Position numbers and translations under genes: made by a program. Shown in pieces: positions 8,698 to 17,640 of a DNA stretch of 64,000 bases. The number at the start of each line of letters is the position of its first letter. Positions within the stretch are counted from its first letter, which is position 1. This DNA comes from Fusibacter ferrireducens. Lineage in GTDB: Bacteria > Bacillota > Clostridia > Peptostreptococcales > Acidaminobacteraceae. The stretch lies in NCBI RefSeq assembly GCF_015352425.1, contig NZ_JADKNH010000005.1:124001-188000 (forward strand). The letters are read 5' to 3'. The notes beneath the pieces are model-generated. The model searched no databases. It was given only the letters and a program-made list of their open reading frames with translations, and had not been told where the DNA came from.

Positions 8698-9999
8698 ATG
8701 GCAATTTCTATTATTGCAACTGGGGACACCTTATTGACACAGCGTTTGCCTCATACAGATGAAGAATGTTTGAAGATAAAACGCATGTTTGAAGCGTCCG
8801 ATGTTAGGCTGACCAATTTTGAACTTCTGCTTCATGATTTTGAGGTTTCTCCGTCGGCTGTAAGTGGGGGAACTTGGGTAGTTGCACGTCCTCCAATTAT
8901 AAAAGATTTAAAATGGTTAGGCTTCAATATGTTTTCATGTGCGACTAATCACTCTCTAGACTGGGGACATGAGGGACTTCTCACGACAATGAAGCATTTA
9001 GATCATGCAGAGTGCATATATGCGGGTATAGGAAAAAACATGGCTGAAGCATGTCAGCCACAGTATTTGGATACCCCCGAAGGGCGAGTGGCCTTAATCA
9101 GCGTATGTTCTACGGGCAAAGACTGGCATATTGCAGGGGAACAAAGACCCGATGTGAAGGGGCGTCCTGGCATTAACATGCTCAGGTTCAACAGTATACA
9201 CTATTTGCCTAAATCAGATATAGAAGCTTTGAAAGATATTGTGAATAAGACAGATGTCAATGCGAGACGGATGCAGTTGGAGCGAGAAGGATTTGTTAAA
9301 CCGGAGACGGGTTTTGCTATAGGCAATACCCGATTTGAAGTTGGAAATACGGGCACAGTTACGACATATAATCAGAAAGATGCAGATCGTATAGTCAAAG
9401 CAATTGATGAAGCGAAACGTCAAGCAGATGTCGTTCTGGTGAGTCATCATGTTCATGAGTTCAAAGGCCCAGAAAAAGATATCTCTGCAGATTTTGTCCG
9501 TGACTTTGCAAGATTATGTATTGATTGCGGCGCACATGCGTATATTGGACATGGGCCACATATTTTGAGAGGCTTTGAGGTATATAAGCAGCGTCCGATA
9601 TTTTACAGCTTAGGTGATTTCATCATTCAAAATGATTCGGTTGAAAGACAACCAACGGAGTTCTATGATATTTATGATCTGGACTCTGGGCATACACCAT
9701 CAGATGCTTTTGATGCACGAAGTAAAAATGGTACAAAAGGGTTGGCTGCCAATCGCAAGGCCTTTGAGTCTGTCATAATCTCTTTTGAAGTTGAAAACAA
9801 TGCTATTGATTGTGTAAAAATTATGCCCATCACACTTGGCTTTAAAGAGAAGCGTTCGAGAAAAGGCAGACCGACCATTGCAAATGAAACAGATGCAGTT
9901 CGAATTTTAAACGATTTAATTCAGCTTTCTGATGAATATGGCACTATAATTGAAATTGTAGATGGCTGTGGCTATATTAATTTGAATGCTTTTGAATAG
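8698..9999 (+). CDS. CapA-like metallophosphatase-fold protein
   Basis: A 433-aa protein of the CapA/PgsA (YwtB) family, with metal-site motifs IIATGDTLL near the N-terminus, ATNHSLDWG, SHHVHEF and GHGPHILRG followed by SLGDFI. Classical CapA proteins are membrane-anchored and take part in poly-gamma-glutamate export. This one has no signal peptide or membrane helix when started at 8698 (AAAGGAGG 6 bp upstream), so it should be cytoplasmic. An upstream ATG at 8674 would include the ribosome site. An asparaginase gene follows directly, hinting at amide or polyamide metabolism rather than capsule export. Confidence 0.82.
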   Translation: MAISIIATGDTLLTQRLPHTDEECLKIKRMFEASDVRLTNFELLLHDFEVSPSAVSGGTWVVARPPIIKDLKWLGFNMFSCATNHSLDWGHEGLLTTMKHLDHAECIYAGIGKNMAEACQPQYLDTPEGRVALISVCSTGKDWHIAGEQRPDVKGRPGINMLRFNSIHYLPKSDIEALKDIVNKTDVNARRMQLEREGFVKPETGFAIGNTRFEVGNTGTVTTYNQKDADRIVKAIDEAKRQADVVLVSHHVHEFKGPEKDISADFVRDFARLCIDCGAHAYIGHGPHILRGFEVYKQRPIFYSLGDFIIQNDSVERQPTEFYDIYDLDSGHTPSDAFDARSKNGTKGLAANRKAFESVIISFEVENNAIDCVKIMPITLGFKEKRSRKGRPTIANETDAVRILNDLIQLSDEYGTIIEIVDGCGYINLNAFE

Positions 10000-10012
10000 G
10001 AGGAGGCTGATC

Positions 10013-11029
10013 ATGCACGCAAGAGAGCAGAATAAACCCAATATAAAAATTGTAGCTACAGGTGGAACAATTGCAAGCCGAGGTTCTAACAGTTTGTCAC
10101 TTACCGACTATGGTGCTGGACTTGGACTGCAACCCATTGGAATTCAAGCTTTAATAGATGCAGTCCCTGAAATAGAGGCATTCGCAAATATTTCTGGTGA
10201 GCAAATCTTCAATGTAGGCAGTTCTAAATTGAGTATTGAGAATTTGTTGGCGCTTTCAAAACGTTGTAACGAATTGCTTTCTTCAGAAGCTGTAGATGGA
10301 ATGGTCATTACGCATGGCACAGATACATTAGAAGAAACAGCCTATTTTTTGAACTTGGTTGTTAAAAGTGACAAGCCCGTTGTTCTGGTTGCTTCAATGC
10401 GTCCAGCTACTGGATTGAGTGCAGATGGCCCTTTAAATTTGGTCAATGCAGTTGCGCTTGCCGCGAGTGTCGAGTCAAAGGGCAAAGGTGTTTTAGTATG
10501 CATGAATGATCAAATTTGTAGTGCTTTTGGTGTATCAAAAGCGCATACAACGAACGTCTCCGCGTTTCAATGTCCAGATACAGGTTTTCTGGGGTATATG
10601 CAGAACTCAAAGCCTTTCTTCACCTCAGCACCTTTAAAAAGACATACGTATCAGTCAGAGTTTGATATCTCAAATCTGGATACGTTGCCACGTGTAGAGG
10701 TAAACTATACAACCCTTGGTTCAGATGGCCTAATTATTGATGCAGTTGTAGCTTTTGGCGCTAAAGGGATCATCAATGCAGGTGTAGGGCATTCCAATAT
10801 GCCTGATGCGACATTGAAAAGTCTCGAACAAGCACGTGAGAAAGGGGTTATTGTTGTAATCGGTTCAAGAACAGGCGCTGGGATTGTGACGCCAATGGGC
10901 AAATATGACCAATTCGATTTTGTAAGCGCAATGATGCATAATCCTCAAAAATCTCGAATTTTATTGATGTTGGCACTTACCAAGGCAAGCGATACAAAGG
11001 CAATTCAAAGGATATTTTCAGAGTATTAA
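10013..11029 (+). CDS. L-asparaginase
   Basis: A 339-aa amidohydrolase that cleaves asparagine to aspartate and ammonia. Both catalytic triads are visible: VATGGTIASRG (nucleophile Thr, ~15-25) and ITHGTDTLEETAYF (Thr-Asp, ~100-113), plus ASMRPATGLSADGP. No export signal is seen, so it is probably cytoplasmic. The start at 10013 is set by TAGGAGGAGG overlapping the end of the CapA-like gene; the two genes almost certainly form an operon. A role on a non-asparagine amide made or handled by the CapA-like protein is possible. Confidence 0.88.
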   Translation: MHAREQNKPNIKIVATGGTIASRGSNSLSLTDYGAGLGLQPIGIQALIDAVPEIEAFANISGEQIFNVGSSKLSIENLLALSKRCNELLSSEAVDGMVITHGTDTLEETAYFLNLVVKSDKPVVLVASMRPATGLSADGPLNLVNAVALAASVESKGKGVLVCMNDQICSAFGVSKAHTTNVSAFQCPDTGFLGYMQNSKPFFTSAPLKRHTYQSEFDISNLDTLPRVEVNYTTLGSDGLIIDAVVAFGAKGIINAGVGHSNMPDATLKSLEQAREKGVIVVIGSRTGAGIVTPMGKYDQFDFVSAMMHNPQKSRILLMLALTKASDTKAIQRIFSEY

Positions 11030-11039
11030 CATACACGTG

Positions 11040-11198
11040 TTAGACATCACCTTTATAAAATAGTGGTATGCCGCCCTCTATCGTCTGTAACTGCAATTGC
11101 AATAGCTCATCCATTTTTTTCAGCCTCAGCCTCAGCTGCGCTGGAAATTTTTTTGCGACTTCAAGTGTCAACATGGCCTTCATATATAATTTTTTCAT
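11040..11198 (-). CDS. Small hypothetical protein, 52 aa
   Basis: An ATG at 11198 with GGAGGAA at ideal distance starts a 52-codon frame (MKKLYMKAMLTLEVAKKF...) ending in GGIPLFYKGDV. It is charged and helical, with leucine-glutamine repeats (LLQLQLQTIE), and resembles no family I can name. About 25 bp upstream lies the palindrome ACCGATCGGT. It is convergent with the asparaginase gene. The strong ribosome site is the main support. Confidence 0.55.
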   Translation of the reverse strand: MKKLYMKAMLTLEVAKKFPAQLRLRLKKMDELLQLQLQTIEGGIPLFYKGDV

Positions 11199-11222
11199 AA
11201 TGATTCCTCCATATACTTTATT

Positions 11223-11232
11223 ACCGATCGGT
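11223..11232. promoter_or_regulatory. Palindrome resembling a TetR-type operator
   Basis: ACCGATCGGT is a perfect 10-bp palindrome of the kind bound by TetR-family repressors, upstream of the small minus-strand gene. No TetR gene is visible nearby, so the regulator would be elsewhere. Confidence 0.3.
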
Positions 11233-11364
11233 GCACTTATTAGCAGTCGTAGGATTGCTTATTATAGGATTTGCTCTTCTAGTAATCTTCAGATTTGTGC
11301 TGAGGATTTCAGATATATGATACAATTAGGTATAACATCCAAAGTCGGTATACAAGGAGTTCAA

Positions 11365-11502
11365 ATGATAAAGATATCATTGAGTAAAAAACAGAAAAAA
11401 GAGCTAGAAGATCTGCATTATAAATGGTTTGAAGACTACAAAGTATCCGGCTATACGAAGCTTGTTAAAAATGTGAAAACCAGCATTTCCAAAGCTCTTT
11501 AA
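11365..11502 (+). CDS. Small hypothetical protein, 45 aa
   Basis: An ATG at 11365 preceded by AAGGAG opens MIKISLSKKQKKELEDLHYK... and stops at 11502. It is lysine-rich and helical. The longer frame extending upstream to 11068 is antisense to the small minus-strand gene and is not credible. A second tiny ORF in the same frame follows after three stops, so these may be remnants of one gene or a coupled pair. Confidence 0.4.
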   Translation: MIKISLSKKQKKELEDLHYKWFEDYKVSGYTKLVKNVKTSISKAL

Positions 11503-11523
11503 GAGTAAGCTTGAGCGCTTGCC

Positions 11524-11676
11524 ATGCATAAGATCGACAAACTCATTGCTCTACTGGATAAAGAAGAATTGAGTTCGGAGGAAAGACAACAGTTAATAGA
11601 TGCAATTGGAGAACCATTGGTTAGAAATAAGTTGAAACAAATGTTTAGCGATAAGTTCATGGATTTATTTATGTAA
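11524..11676 (+). CDS. Small hypothetical protein, 50 aa
   Basis: The frame MHKIDKLIALLDKEELSSEE... runs 50 codons with a helical, charged composition and ends MFSDKFMDLFM. Its ribosome site is weak. It lies in the same frame as the 11365 ORF, separated by 21 bp, and could be translationally coupled or the 3' part of a decayed gene. Confidence 0.35.
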   Translation: MHKIDKLIALLDKEELSSEERQQLIDAIGEPLVRNKLKQMFSDKFMDLFM

Positions 11677-11756
11677 AGAGGCAATAGAATCACATTACCA
11701 ATAACAGCTATTTTTTATGATACAAATTGTGATACAAAACTAGGAGGTAAAAGGTC

Positions 11757-12113
11757 ATGCTATTCATGTTAATTGTAAAGGCTTCTAAAAATTCAGAGAA
11801 AGAAAATTTGCCAAGTGAAGCTCTGATGGAGGCAATGCGTAAATACAATGAGGAACTTGTTGAAGCAGGGATTAGAATTATGGCAAAAGGGTTGCACCCG
11901 ACTTCCAATGCATTAAGGTTATATTATGATGCGAAGAATAAGATCAGTGATATTGTTGAAGGCCCATTTGAAAATGTGGATGAAATAGTGACAGGTTTTA
12001 TTTTGATCGATGTAAAGTCTAGAGAAGAAGCGATATACTGGGCGAAAAAGATGCCTGATCCTCAAGGATACGGTGAAGGTCAAGTTGAATTACGTCAGAT
12101 CTATGAATTCTAG
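11757..12113 (+). CDS. YciI-family protein
   Basis: A 118-aa single-domain protein of the YCII/DGPF type: a ferredoxin-like fold beginning FMLIVKAS, with DIVEGPFENVDEIVTGFILIDV and EEAIYWAKKMPDP typical of the DGPF subgroup. The biochemical role of most members is unknown. An AGGAGG lies 10 bp before the ATG. It stands alone. Confidence 0.8.
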   Translation: MLFMLIVKASKNSEKENLPSEALMEAMRKYNEELVEAGIRIMAKGLHPTSNALRLYYDAKNKISDIVEGPFENVDEIVTGFILIDVKSREEAIYWAKKMPDPQGYGEGQVELRQIYEF

Positions 12114-12204
12114 GCGAAATTTATGGCTCGAAGAACGATCTGTAATTATAGAACGGACAATTAATGCCCATATTAAAACGCACTTTTATATTTTGAATAT
12201 GCAC

Positions 12205-12233
12205 TTGTAATTATTGTGAGGGCATTGTATCAT
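12205..12233 (+). promoter_or_regulatory. Candidate promoter of thrC
   Basis: TTGTAA (12205-12210) and TATCAT (12228-12233) are 17 bp apart, with an alternative -10 TATAAT at 12235-12240. They lie about 60 bp upstream of thrC. Confidence 0.35.
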
Positions 12234-12297
12234 GTATAATAAAAAAATGGTATAAGTAAGATACAACATATCAATTAAAGGTAAAATGGAGGTAAAA

Positions 12298-13797
12298 ATG
12301 GTCTTAAAATATGAAAGTACTCGAAATAGAAGTGTAAATGTACGCCCCTCAGAGGCAGTTGTGAAAGGTCTTTCAGACGATGGGGGCTTATTTGTACCTA
12401 GAGCTCTTGATCAATTTAAAATAGATATCAAGGAAATGTGCACGTTAGGGTTTCATGATACGGCTAAGAAGATACTCAGACTTTTTTTTCCGGACTTTAC
12501 AGAAGAACAAATCAACGACTCTGTTATGAATGCATATGACAGTAAATTTGATGATGAGGCCATTGTCCCAGTAAAAAAAGTGGGTGATCAGTTCATTATG
12601 GAACTTTTTCATGGCAGTACAATTGCATTTAAGGACATTGCACTTTCGATATTGCCGCATTTAATGAAGAAGGCCCAATCCAATTGTAATATGGAAGAGG
12701 ATATTGTCATTCTCACTGCCACTTCTGGTGACACTGGAAAAGCGGCGCTGGAAGGCTTTAAAAATGTGGAGGGCACAAAGATTATCGTCTTTTACCCAAA
12801 TGATGGCGTGAGCCCAGTTCAGGAAAAGCAAATGGTTACCACAGAAGGTGAAAACACTTATGTCGTAGCTGTGGAAGGCAATTTTGACGACGCGCAAACT
12901 GCTGTAAAAGAAATCCTTAATGACAGTGCGTTAAGAGAAAAGCTTGGTGACATGGGCATGAAATTTTCATCGGCCAATTCCATTAATATTGGGAGACTTG
13001 TGCCTCAAATTTCATATTATTTTTCAACTTATGCAGACCTTGTTAAAAGAGCGGAAATTAAAATAGGTGAGGCGATTAATTTCGTCGTGCCAACAGGTAA
13101 CTTTGGAAATATCCTTGCATGCTATTTTGCAAAACAATTGGGGCTTCCAGTGGGAAAACTCATTTGTGCCGCTAATGAAAATAATGTTCTATATGACTTT
13201 TTAAGCACAGGCATCTATGATATTAACAGAGCATTTAAAAAGACGATGTCACCTTCTATGGATATTCTTATCTCGAGCAATCTCGAAAGACTTCTCTATT
13301 TTATGAGTGACAAAGACAACGCTTATGTGGCAGAGCTTATGAAGGATCTTAAGACAGAGAAAAGATATGAAGTCAATGATGCGATAAAAGTTAAACTTAA
13401 AAATGAATTTTGGAGTTCATATTGTTCGGAAGCAGATACGGCGATGACAGTGAAGGCAGTGTACGAGGCTTATGATTATGTCCTCGACACACATACAGCT
13501 GTGGCGTACAAGGTCTATGAAGACTATTTGAGTGCAACGGGTGATCCGCGTAAAACTGTGATTCTTTCCACAGCAAGCCCTTTCAAGTTTACGGGAAGTG
13601 TTTATAAAGCTCTGTTTGGCGAAACGGAAACAGAAGAACTTGAGCTTATGCAAGCGCTTTCGGCTAAGACGGGTGTCAGCGTACCACAGCAAATCGAAGG
13701 ATTAGGCGAAAGAAAAGTGCTTCATGATAGATTTTGTACACCGGAAACGATGTCAGATGAAATCCTCAAAATTTTAAGTGACAAAGAGCAAAAGTAA
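12298..13797 (+). CDS. thrC: Threonine synthase
   Basis: A PLP enzyme converting O-phospho-L-homoserine to threonine. The N-terminal signature YESTRN...GLSDDGGLFVP, the PLP lysine in HGSTIAFKD (~K112), the phosphate-binding TATSGDTGKAALEGF and VPTGNFGNILACY are all present. At 499 aa it is of normal length for the longer class. The start at 12298 is preferred over the ATG at 12286 because TGGAGG lies between them. No other threonine genes are adjacent, so it is a solitary copy. Confidence 0.93.
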   Translation: MVLKYESTRNRSVNVRPSEAVVKGLSDDGGLFVPRALDQFKIDIKEMCTLGFHDTAKKILRLFFPDFTEEQINDSVMNAYDSKFDDEAIVPVKKVGDQFIMELFHGSTIAFKDIALSILPHLMKKAQSNCNMEEDIVILTATSGDTGKAALEGFKNVEGTKIIVFYPNDGVSPVQEKQMVTTEGENTYVVAVEGNFDDAQTAVKEILNDSALREKLGDMGMKFSSANSINIGRLVPQISYYFSTYADLVKRAEIKIGEAINFVVPTGNFGNILACYFAKQLGLPVGKLICAANENNVLYDFLSTGIYDINRAFKKTMSPSMDILISSNLERLLYFMSDKDNAYVAELMKDLKTEKRYEVNDAIKVKLKNEFWSSYCSEADTAMTVKAVYEAYDYVLDTHTAVAYKVYEDYLSATGDPRKTVILSTASPFKFTGSVYKALFGETETEELELMQALSAKTGVSVPQQIEGLGERKVLHDRFCTPETMSDEILKILSDKEQK

Positions 13798-13821
13798 AGC
13801 GCGCATTAAAAGTGAAGCGCC

Positions 13822-13849
13822 ATCTGAGACCTTCATCGGCAGTCTCAGC
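13822..13849 (+). repeat. Imperfect hairpin downstream of thrC
   Basis: CTGAGAC pairs with GTCTCAG across an 11-base loop. There is no strong T run. It may belong to the dispersed hairpin family noted at 13923, 52279 and 61367. Confidence 0.35.
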
Positions 13850-13886
13850 AGTATTCAATAAACTAAATCTATGACAAAAATCAGAT

Positions 13887-13918
13887 AAAATCTCATAGGA
13901 TATCCCTATGGGATTTTT
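13887..13918 (+). terminator. Rho-independent terminator after thrC
   Basis: AAAATCTCATAGG (13887-13899) pairs with CCTATGGGATTTT (13905-13917) with one G-T wobble, followed by T residues. Confidence 0.75.
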
Positions 13919-13922
13919 AATT

Positions 13923-13969
13923 AAAACACCGTCTGAGTCATCGAAAGATGGCTCAAATATTGTTTTATA
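13923..13969. repeat. Dispersed hairpin repeat, single copy
   Basis: The core TGAGTCATCgaaaGATGGCTCA is flanked by AAAACA and TGTTTT. The same design recurs near 52293 and twice in the tandem repeat at 61367-61568, with sequence differences but the hairpin kept. Confidence 0.5.
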
Positions 13970-14048
13970 GAGAAGAATCACTGGGTATCATCTGTATAGG
14001 TGAGGCTGGTATTTTGACTCATATTACTTTGTAAACAGGAGGAGGCGC

Positions 14049-16364
14049 ATGGAACCGTTTATTATTCCCAGCAAATTGAATAAACCGAGACTGGAAAGGC
14101 ATTTTATTGAGAGAGCGCCTTTAATAGATCGAATGAACCGAGAAGGTATCGCATGGATTACAGTGTCTTGTCAAACGGGATTTGGGAAGAGCACGCTTGT
14201 CAGCCAGTGGTTGGATACACATAATAAAGAGGCTTACGTATGGTATGCATTGGATGCTTATGATGACGATATACAAGTTTTCCTAACTTACTTTGCGCAT
14301 GGGATACAAAGGCGAGATGAGGCAATTGGGAATCAGCTGTTGAATTTATTAAGTCAATTTCATATGACGAAACCGGATCGATTCTTTCGGATGTACATCA
14401 GTGTGCTGTATGGTTTGGAGACGCCAATCCAATTTGTCGTAGATGATTTTCAGTGGATCACGGATCAAGCGATTCTAGACTTTATAAATTTGGTCATGAT
14501 GTTTTTGATGGATCAAATTACAGTGGTCATTATCTCGCGCGAAAAGATACCCCTGAATCTGAATAAAATTCGTCTCAGTGGGCATCTTCTAGAATTGACA
14601 GATAGAGAGATGAAGTTAGATAGAATAGAGATCCAAGCAATGATATCACAGGCAAATGGCTTTGATTCTTTAAATGATTTTGAGTGTTCTGTTGAATCCT
14701 CTATTGGAAGAAGTGAATCCATATACGCGTTAACGGAGGGCTGGATTGCAGGGGTGCAGTTGATTTTGATGGCATCCAAAGGGAGCAGAAGTCAAATTTA
14801 TGATCAAAAGGATTTGGCAAGAAATCATGGCCAATTGAGTGCATACTTGATCGGTACAATTTTAAAGTCACTTGCGCCGAAGCAAAGAGACTTTCTCATG
14901 CTCAGCGCAATCCCGGATTCGTTCTCAGCGGACATGTGCGATGAAGTCTTTGAACACTTTCTCAAAGAGAGTAAAAAATGGATGTGGGAAATCATTGATA
15001 AGAATATGTTCGTCATGGCGTTAGATTCTGAAGGGAATAAATTTCGCTATCATCACATGTTCAGAAATGCGATTCTATCTCACCTTAAAAATCAAATTGG
15101 AGCGGATTATGACACGCGGTTCAATGGTGTCATGTTGGCAGTTGCCGAATGGCATATGACCTCTGAAAATTACTATGAAGCCTCTCGAATATTCATGAAG
15201 CAGAGTGCGTACCATAAGGCGGCAGTATGCTTAGAGTACTTATGGGCACCTATGGATTTGAATCTGACCAGTGGCATATGGTTGGAGATGATTGATGAGC
15301 TCCCAGAGCGGTTTATTTTAGATAAACCTGTTTTATCCATGTGTTATGGCTGGGCATTGATTGATAACAATCGCATTGAAAAGGCTGAATTTTGGTTAGA
15401 TAACGCGCAGAAGATCTATGAAAAGGAGTCGCTTAAAGTACTTAAAAAGAAAGAACTTATTGCGGATGTCCAGCAGTATGATTTATTTGAAATCCATATC
15501 CTGATGGCGAGAGCTTATATCGCCGCAGCAGAGGGCAATCTAGAGGCACTTTTTTATTATGGCAACAGTGCTAAAAATGCAATGGCACATAAAAATCTCA
15601 AAAAGCACGGGGTCATCATGATGACGCTTGCCTTTGCCTATTGGAATCAGAAAGACTATAAAAGGGCTGCTGAATGCATAGAAAAGGGCATTCAGTACGA
15701 ACGCAAATATGGTGAGGCCATCAATGTGGATAATTATTGGATGGTTCTATTCCATCTGTGGTTGCATATTGGTGAGTTCTCTTTACTAGATCATAAAGCG
15801 CAGGAACTCATTGACGATATGGAAAGTGACAGACGCTTGCCGATTATTCTGCCAACGCTGTATTTGATTTTGGCCTATAGCGCCTACAAGCAAAATCATA
15901 TCGATCAGTGTAAGTCACTGATGAAAAAAGCTAAAAACATAGGGGGTAAACTGGCAATTAATGATTTCGAGTACCGATACTGGATGCTCAAGACCAAATT
16001 GTGCTTGGACCAAGAGGCGTTATCAAAGGCTAAATTGTACTTGGAAGCGGCCAAAGAGCAATATTTTCCAAATCCCATACCAGACCTTTACACCATTGAG
16101 CAGCTTGAGTCGGAAATAAAAAAACATGAGAGCGGCACTAAGGTTACCAGTCACTGGAATGCTCAGCTGAGAGAACCCTTGACCCTGAGGGAAATGGAAG
16201 TGCTCGAGTTGATTGAATGCGGCCTTTCCAATAAGGAAATTGGACAAAGACTCTTCATTGCACTCAGTACAGTTAAAGGTTACATTCAAAATATTTATGG
16301 CAAGCTAGAAGTCAAACGTCGAACAGAAGCGGTGGCCAAAGCAAAGGCACTTAATCTTTTATAA
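14049..16364 (+). CDS. MalT-like LAL-type LuxR-family regulator
   Basis: A 771-aa signal-transduction ATPase with C-terminal DNA-binding domain. The Walker A loop reads CQTGFGKST (~40-48, first glycine replaced by Cys) and Walker B VVDDFQW (~134-140). A long helical-repeat region (~370-680) resembles TPR arrays, followed by a LuxR HTH (LTLREMEVLELIECGLSNKEIG...STVKGYIQNIYGKL, ~705-760). Such proteins activate transcription when an inducer and ATP bind. AGGAGGAGG precedes the ATG. The next gene, a DUF4386 protein, is a likely target because direct repeats lie before it. Confidence 0.9.
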   Translation: MEPFIIPSKLNKPRLERHFIERAPLIDRMNREGIAWITVSCQTGFGKSTLVSQWLDTHNKEAYVWYALDAYDDDIQVFLTYFAHGIQRRDEAIGNQLLNLLSQFHMTKPDRFFRMYISVLYGLETPIQFVVDDFQWITDQAILDFINLVMMFLMDQITVVIISREKIPLNLNKIRLSGHLLELTDREMKLDRIEIQAMISQANGFDSLNDFECSVESSIGRSESIYALTEGWIAGVQLILMASKGSRSQIYDQKDLARNHGQLSAYLIGTILKSLAPKQRDFLMLSAIPDSFSADMCDEVFEHFLKESKKWMWEIIDKNMFVMALDSEGNKFRYHHMFRNAILSHLKNQIGADYDTRFNGVMLAVAEWHMTSENYYEASRIFMKQSAYHKAAVCLEYLWAPMDLNLTSGIWLEMIDELPERFILDKPVLSMCYGWALIDNNRIEKAEFWLDNAQKIYEKESLKVLKKKELIADVQQYDLFEIHILMARAYIAAAEGNLEALFYYGNSAKNAMAHKNLKKHGVIMMTLAFAYWNQKDYKRAAECIEKGIQYERKYGEAINVDNYWMVLFHLWLHIGEFSLLDHKAQELIDDMESDRRLPIILPTLYLILAYSAYKQNHIDQCKSLMKKAKNIGGKLAINDFEYRYWMLKTKLCLDQEALSKAKLYLEAAKEQYFPNPIPDLYTIEQLESEIKKHESGTKVTSHWNAQLREPLTLREMEVLELIECGLSNKEIGQRLFIALSTVKGYIQNIYGKLEVKRRTEAVAKAKALNLL

Positions 16365-16439
16365 TCGCAAAAACCCTACTTTAGTAGCTACTGTACAAAT
16401 CCTTTCTCTGCTAGAATGTTAAATCATAAGCATATGAAC

Positions 16440-16462
16440 ACAGTACATCGTAACAGTACATC
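16440..16462 (+). promoter_or_regulatory. Direct repeat upstream of the DUF4386 gene
   Basis: ACAGTACATC occurs twice (16440-16449 and 16453-16462), 13 bp start to start, with an inverted relative (TACTGTAC) at about 16389. This is a plausible activator site for the LAL regulator encoded just upstream. Confidence 0.3.
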
Positions 16463-16500
16463 ATAGAGATGTAGAATGATACAGAGAAAGGAGTCATAAA

Positions 16501-17139
16501 ATGAAACAGACAAAGATTGGTGGTTTATCAAGTATCGTATTAGCATTGATTTATCTCGTTGGCATTGTCATGCAGATGACGTTATTATCCCTGTCCTCAG
16601 TGGGCAGTGTTCAAGAGCGATTCACATTTATTTCGGAGAATAGTGGGTTAATGATTGCGTGGATTTCGCTACTCTATATTGTATTTGGCATTATCAAACT
16701 TCTCCTGACGGTAGCCTTACACGACTTAATTGCTGTGCACAGTGGCTATATGAGTCGACTCGTTTTGGGTTCAGGAATCATATGGTCAACGCTTGTCATT
16801 GCAAGCGGTATGATCTTTAATACGGGACTTCTAACAGCCATGCAAGAAAACTCAGTGTCACTCTTTCAATGGATTGAAACGATTCACTCGGCTATTGGTG
16901 GGAACAATGAAGTAATCGGGGCCTTTTGGATGTTGATCATAGTCATAGCAGGGTTCCAATTCAGATTGTTTCCAAACTGGATGAATACGCTGGGGCTTGT
17001 TGTTGCCATTGGAGGCGCACTGACCATGGTACCCGCTTTTTATAATAGCGTGATTATGATCTTTGCAATGGGTCAAATGATTTGGTGGATTGCACTCGGT
17101 ATCTATTTGTTGAGAAAAAATATTGCCTACGCGAAGTAA
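16501..17139 (+). CDS. DUF4386 family membrane protein
   Basis: A 212-aa protein with six hydrophobic segments (near 8-30, 52-78, 86-110, 138-155, 160-180 and 183-205). Length and pattern fit DUF4386 proteins, whose function is unknown. GAAAGGAG lies 7 bp before the ATG. It lies 137 bp downstream of the LAL regulator, and regulator-DUF4386 pairing suggests local control. Confidence 0.75.
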   Translation: MKQTKIGGLSSIVLALIYLVGIVMQMTLLSLSSVGSVQERFTFISENSGLMIAWISLLYIVFGIIKLLLTVALHDLIAVHSGYMSRLVLGSGIIWSTLVIASGMIFNTGLLTAMQENSVSLFQWIETIHSAIGGNNEVIGAFWMLIIVIAGFQFRLFPNWMNTLGLVVAIGGALTMVPAFYNSVIMIFAMGQMIWWIALGIYLLRKNIAYAK

Positions 17140-17203
17140 AAAAGGCCTTAAAACATCACGAGAGATGATTTAGTGAAGCAAACGGTTACGAGACAATTAT
17201 ATA

Positions 17204-17232
17204 TTGACAAAAAATAGACAGAGTGATATTAT
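17204..17232 (+). promoter_or_regulatory. Strong sigma-A type promoter of the DUF3870 gene
   Basis: TTGACA (17204-17209), a 17-bp spacer and TATTAT (17227-17232) form a near-consensus promoter about 67 bp upstream of the DUF3870 start. Confidence 0.75.
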
Positions 17233-17298
17233 TACGTAAACAAGATTCATTCTTTATAGCGTTCAAAATTATTTTTGATGGTTTAAAAGGAGATTTAG

Positions 17299-17640
17299 AT
17301 GGTGAAGTACAGTGATGATACTGTATATTTCATTTCTTATGCTAAGCTTCCGAGTGAAATTTCAGCGGCGAATTTGCATAAAGTAGTTGGTGTTGGTCTG
17401 GTAATCAACTATAAGACTGGCGTTATTGAAGACTCTTCTTGCACTTTAATCACTGATGAGGCAAGAAATTTTTTAAAGCAACTGCTACTTTCGCATAATA
17501 TTCATGAAGAAGGTGTAGAGGGCATGATCAATGCTGTTAAAAGCAGATATCATGGCTTAGCGGAAAAGGCAATATGTGTGTCTTTAAAATCAAGTTATGA
17601 ACGTTACATGATTTGGCGAAATGATAATAATATGAAATAA
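17299..17640 (+). CDS. DUF3870 domain protein
   Basis: A 113-aa single-domain protein. The pattern YAKLPSEISAANLHKVVGVG, then GVIEDSSCTLITDEARNF and KSRYHGLAEKA fits DUF3870, a small family of unknown function. AAAGGAG precedes the ATG. Its stop codon is the first bases of the structured RNA copy 1, so the gene and RNA element are fused end to end. It shares the region with a BKACE enzyme and an AtoE-like carrier, suggesting an accessory role in that pathway. Confidence 0.8.
   Translation: MVKYSDDTVYFISYAKLPSEISAANLHKVVGVGLVINYKTGVIEDSSCTLITDEARNFLKQLLLSHNIHEEGVEGMINAVKSRYHGLAEKAICVSLKSSYERYMIWRNDNNMK

Noticed and set aside
11068-11364. Upstream part of the long frame ending at 11502
   Set aside because: It is antisense to a small minus-strand gene with an excellent ribosome site and its Cys/Ser-rich sequence looks like noise. 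Only the part from 11365 was kept.
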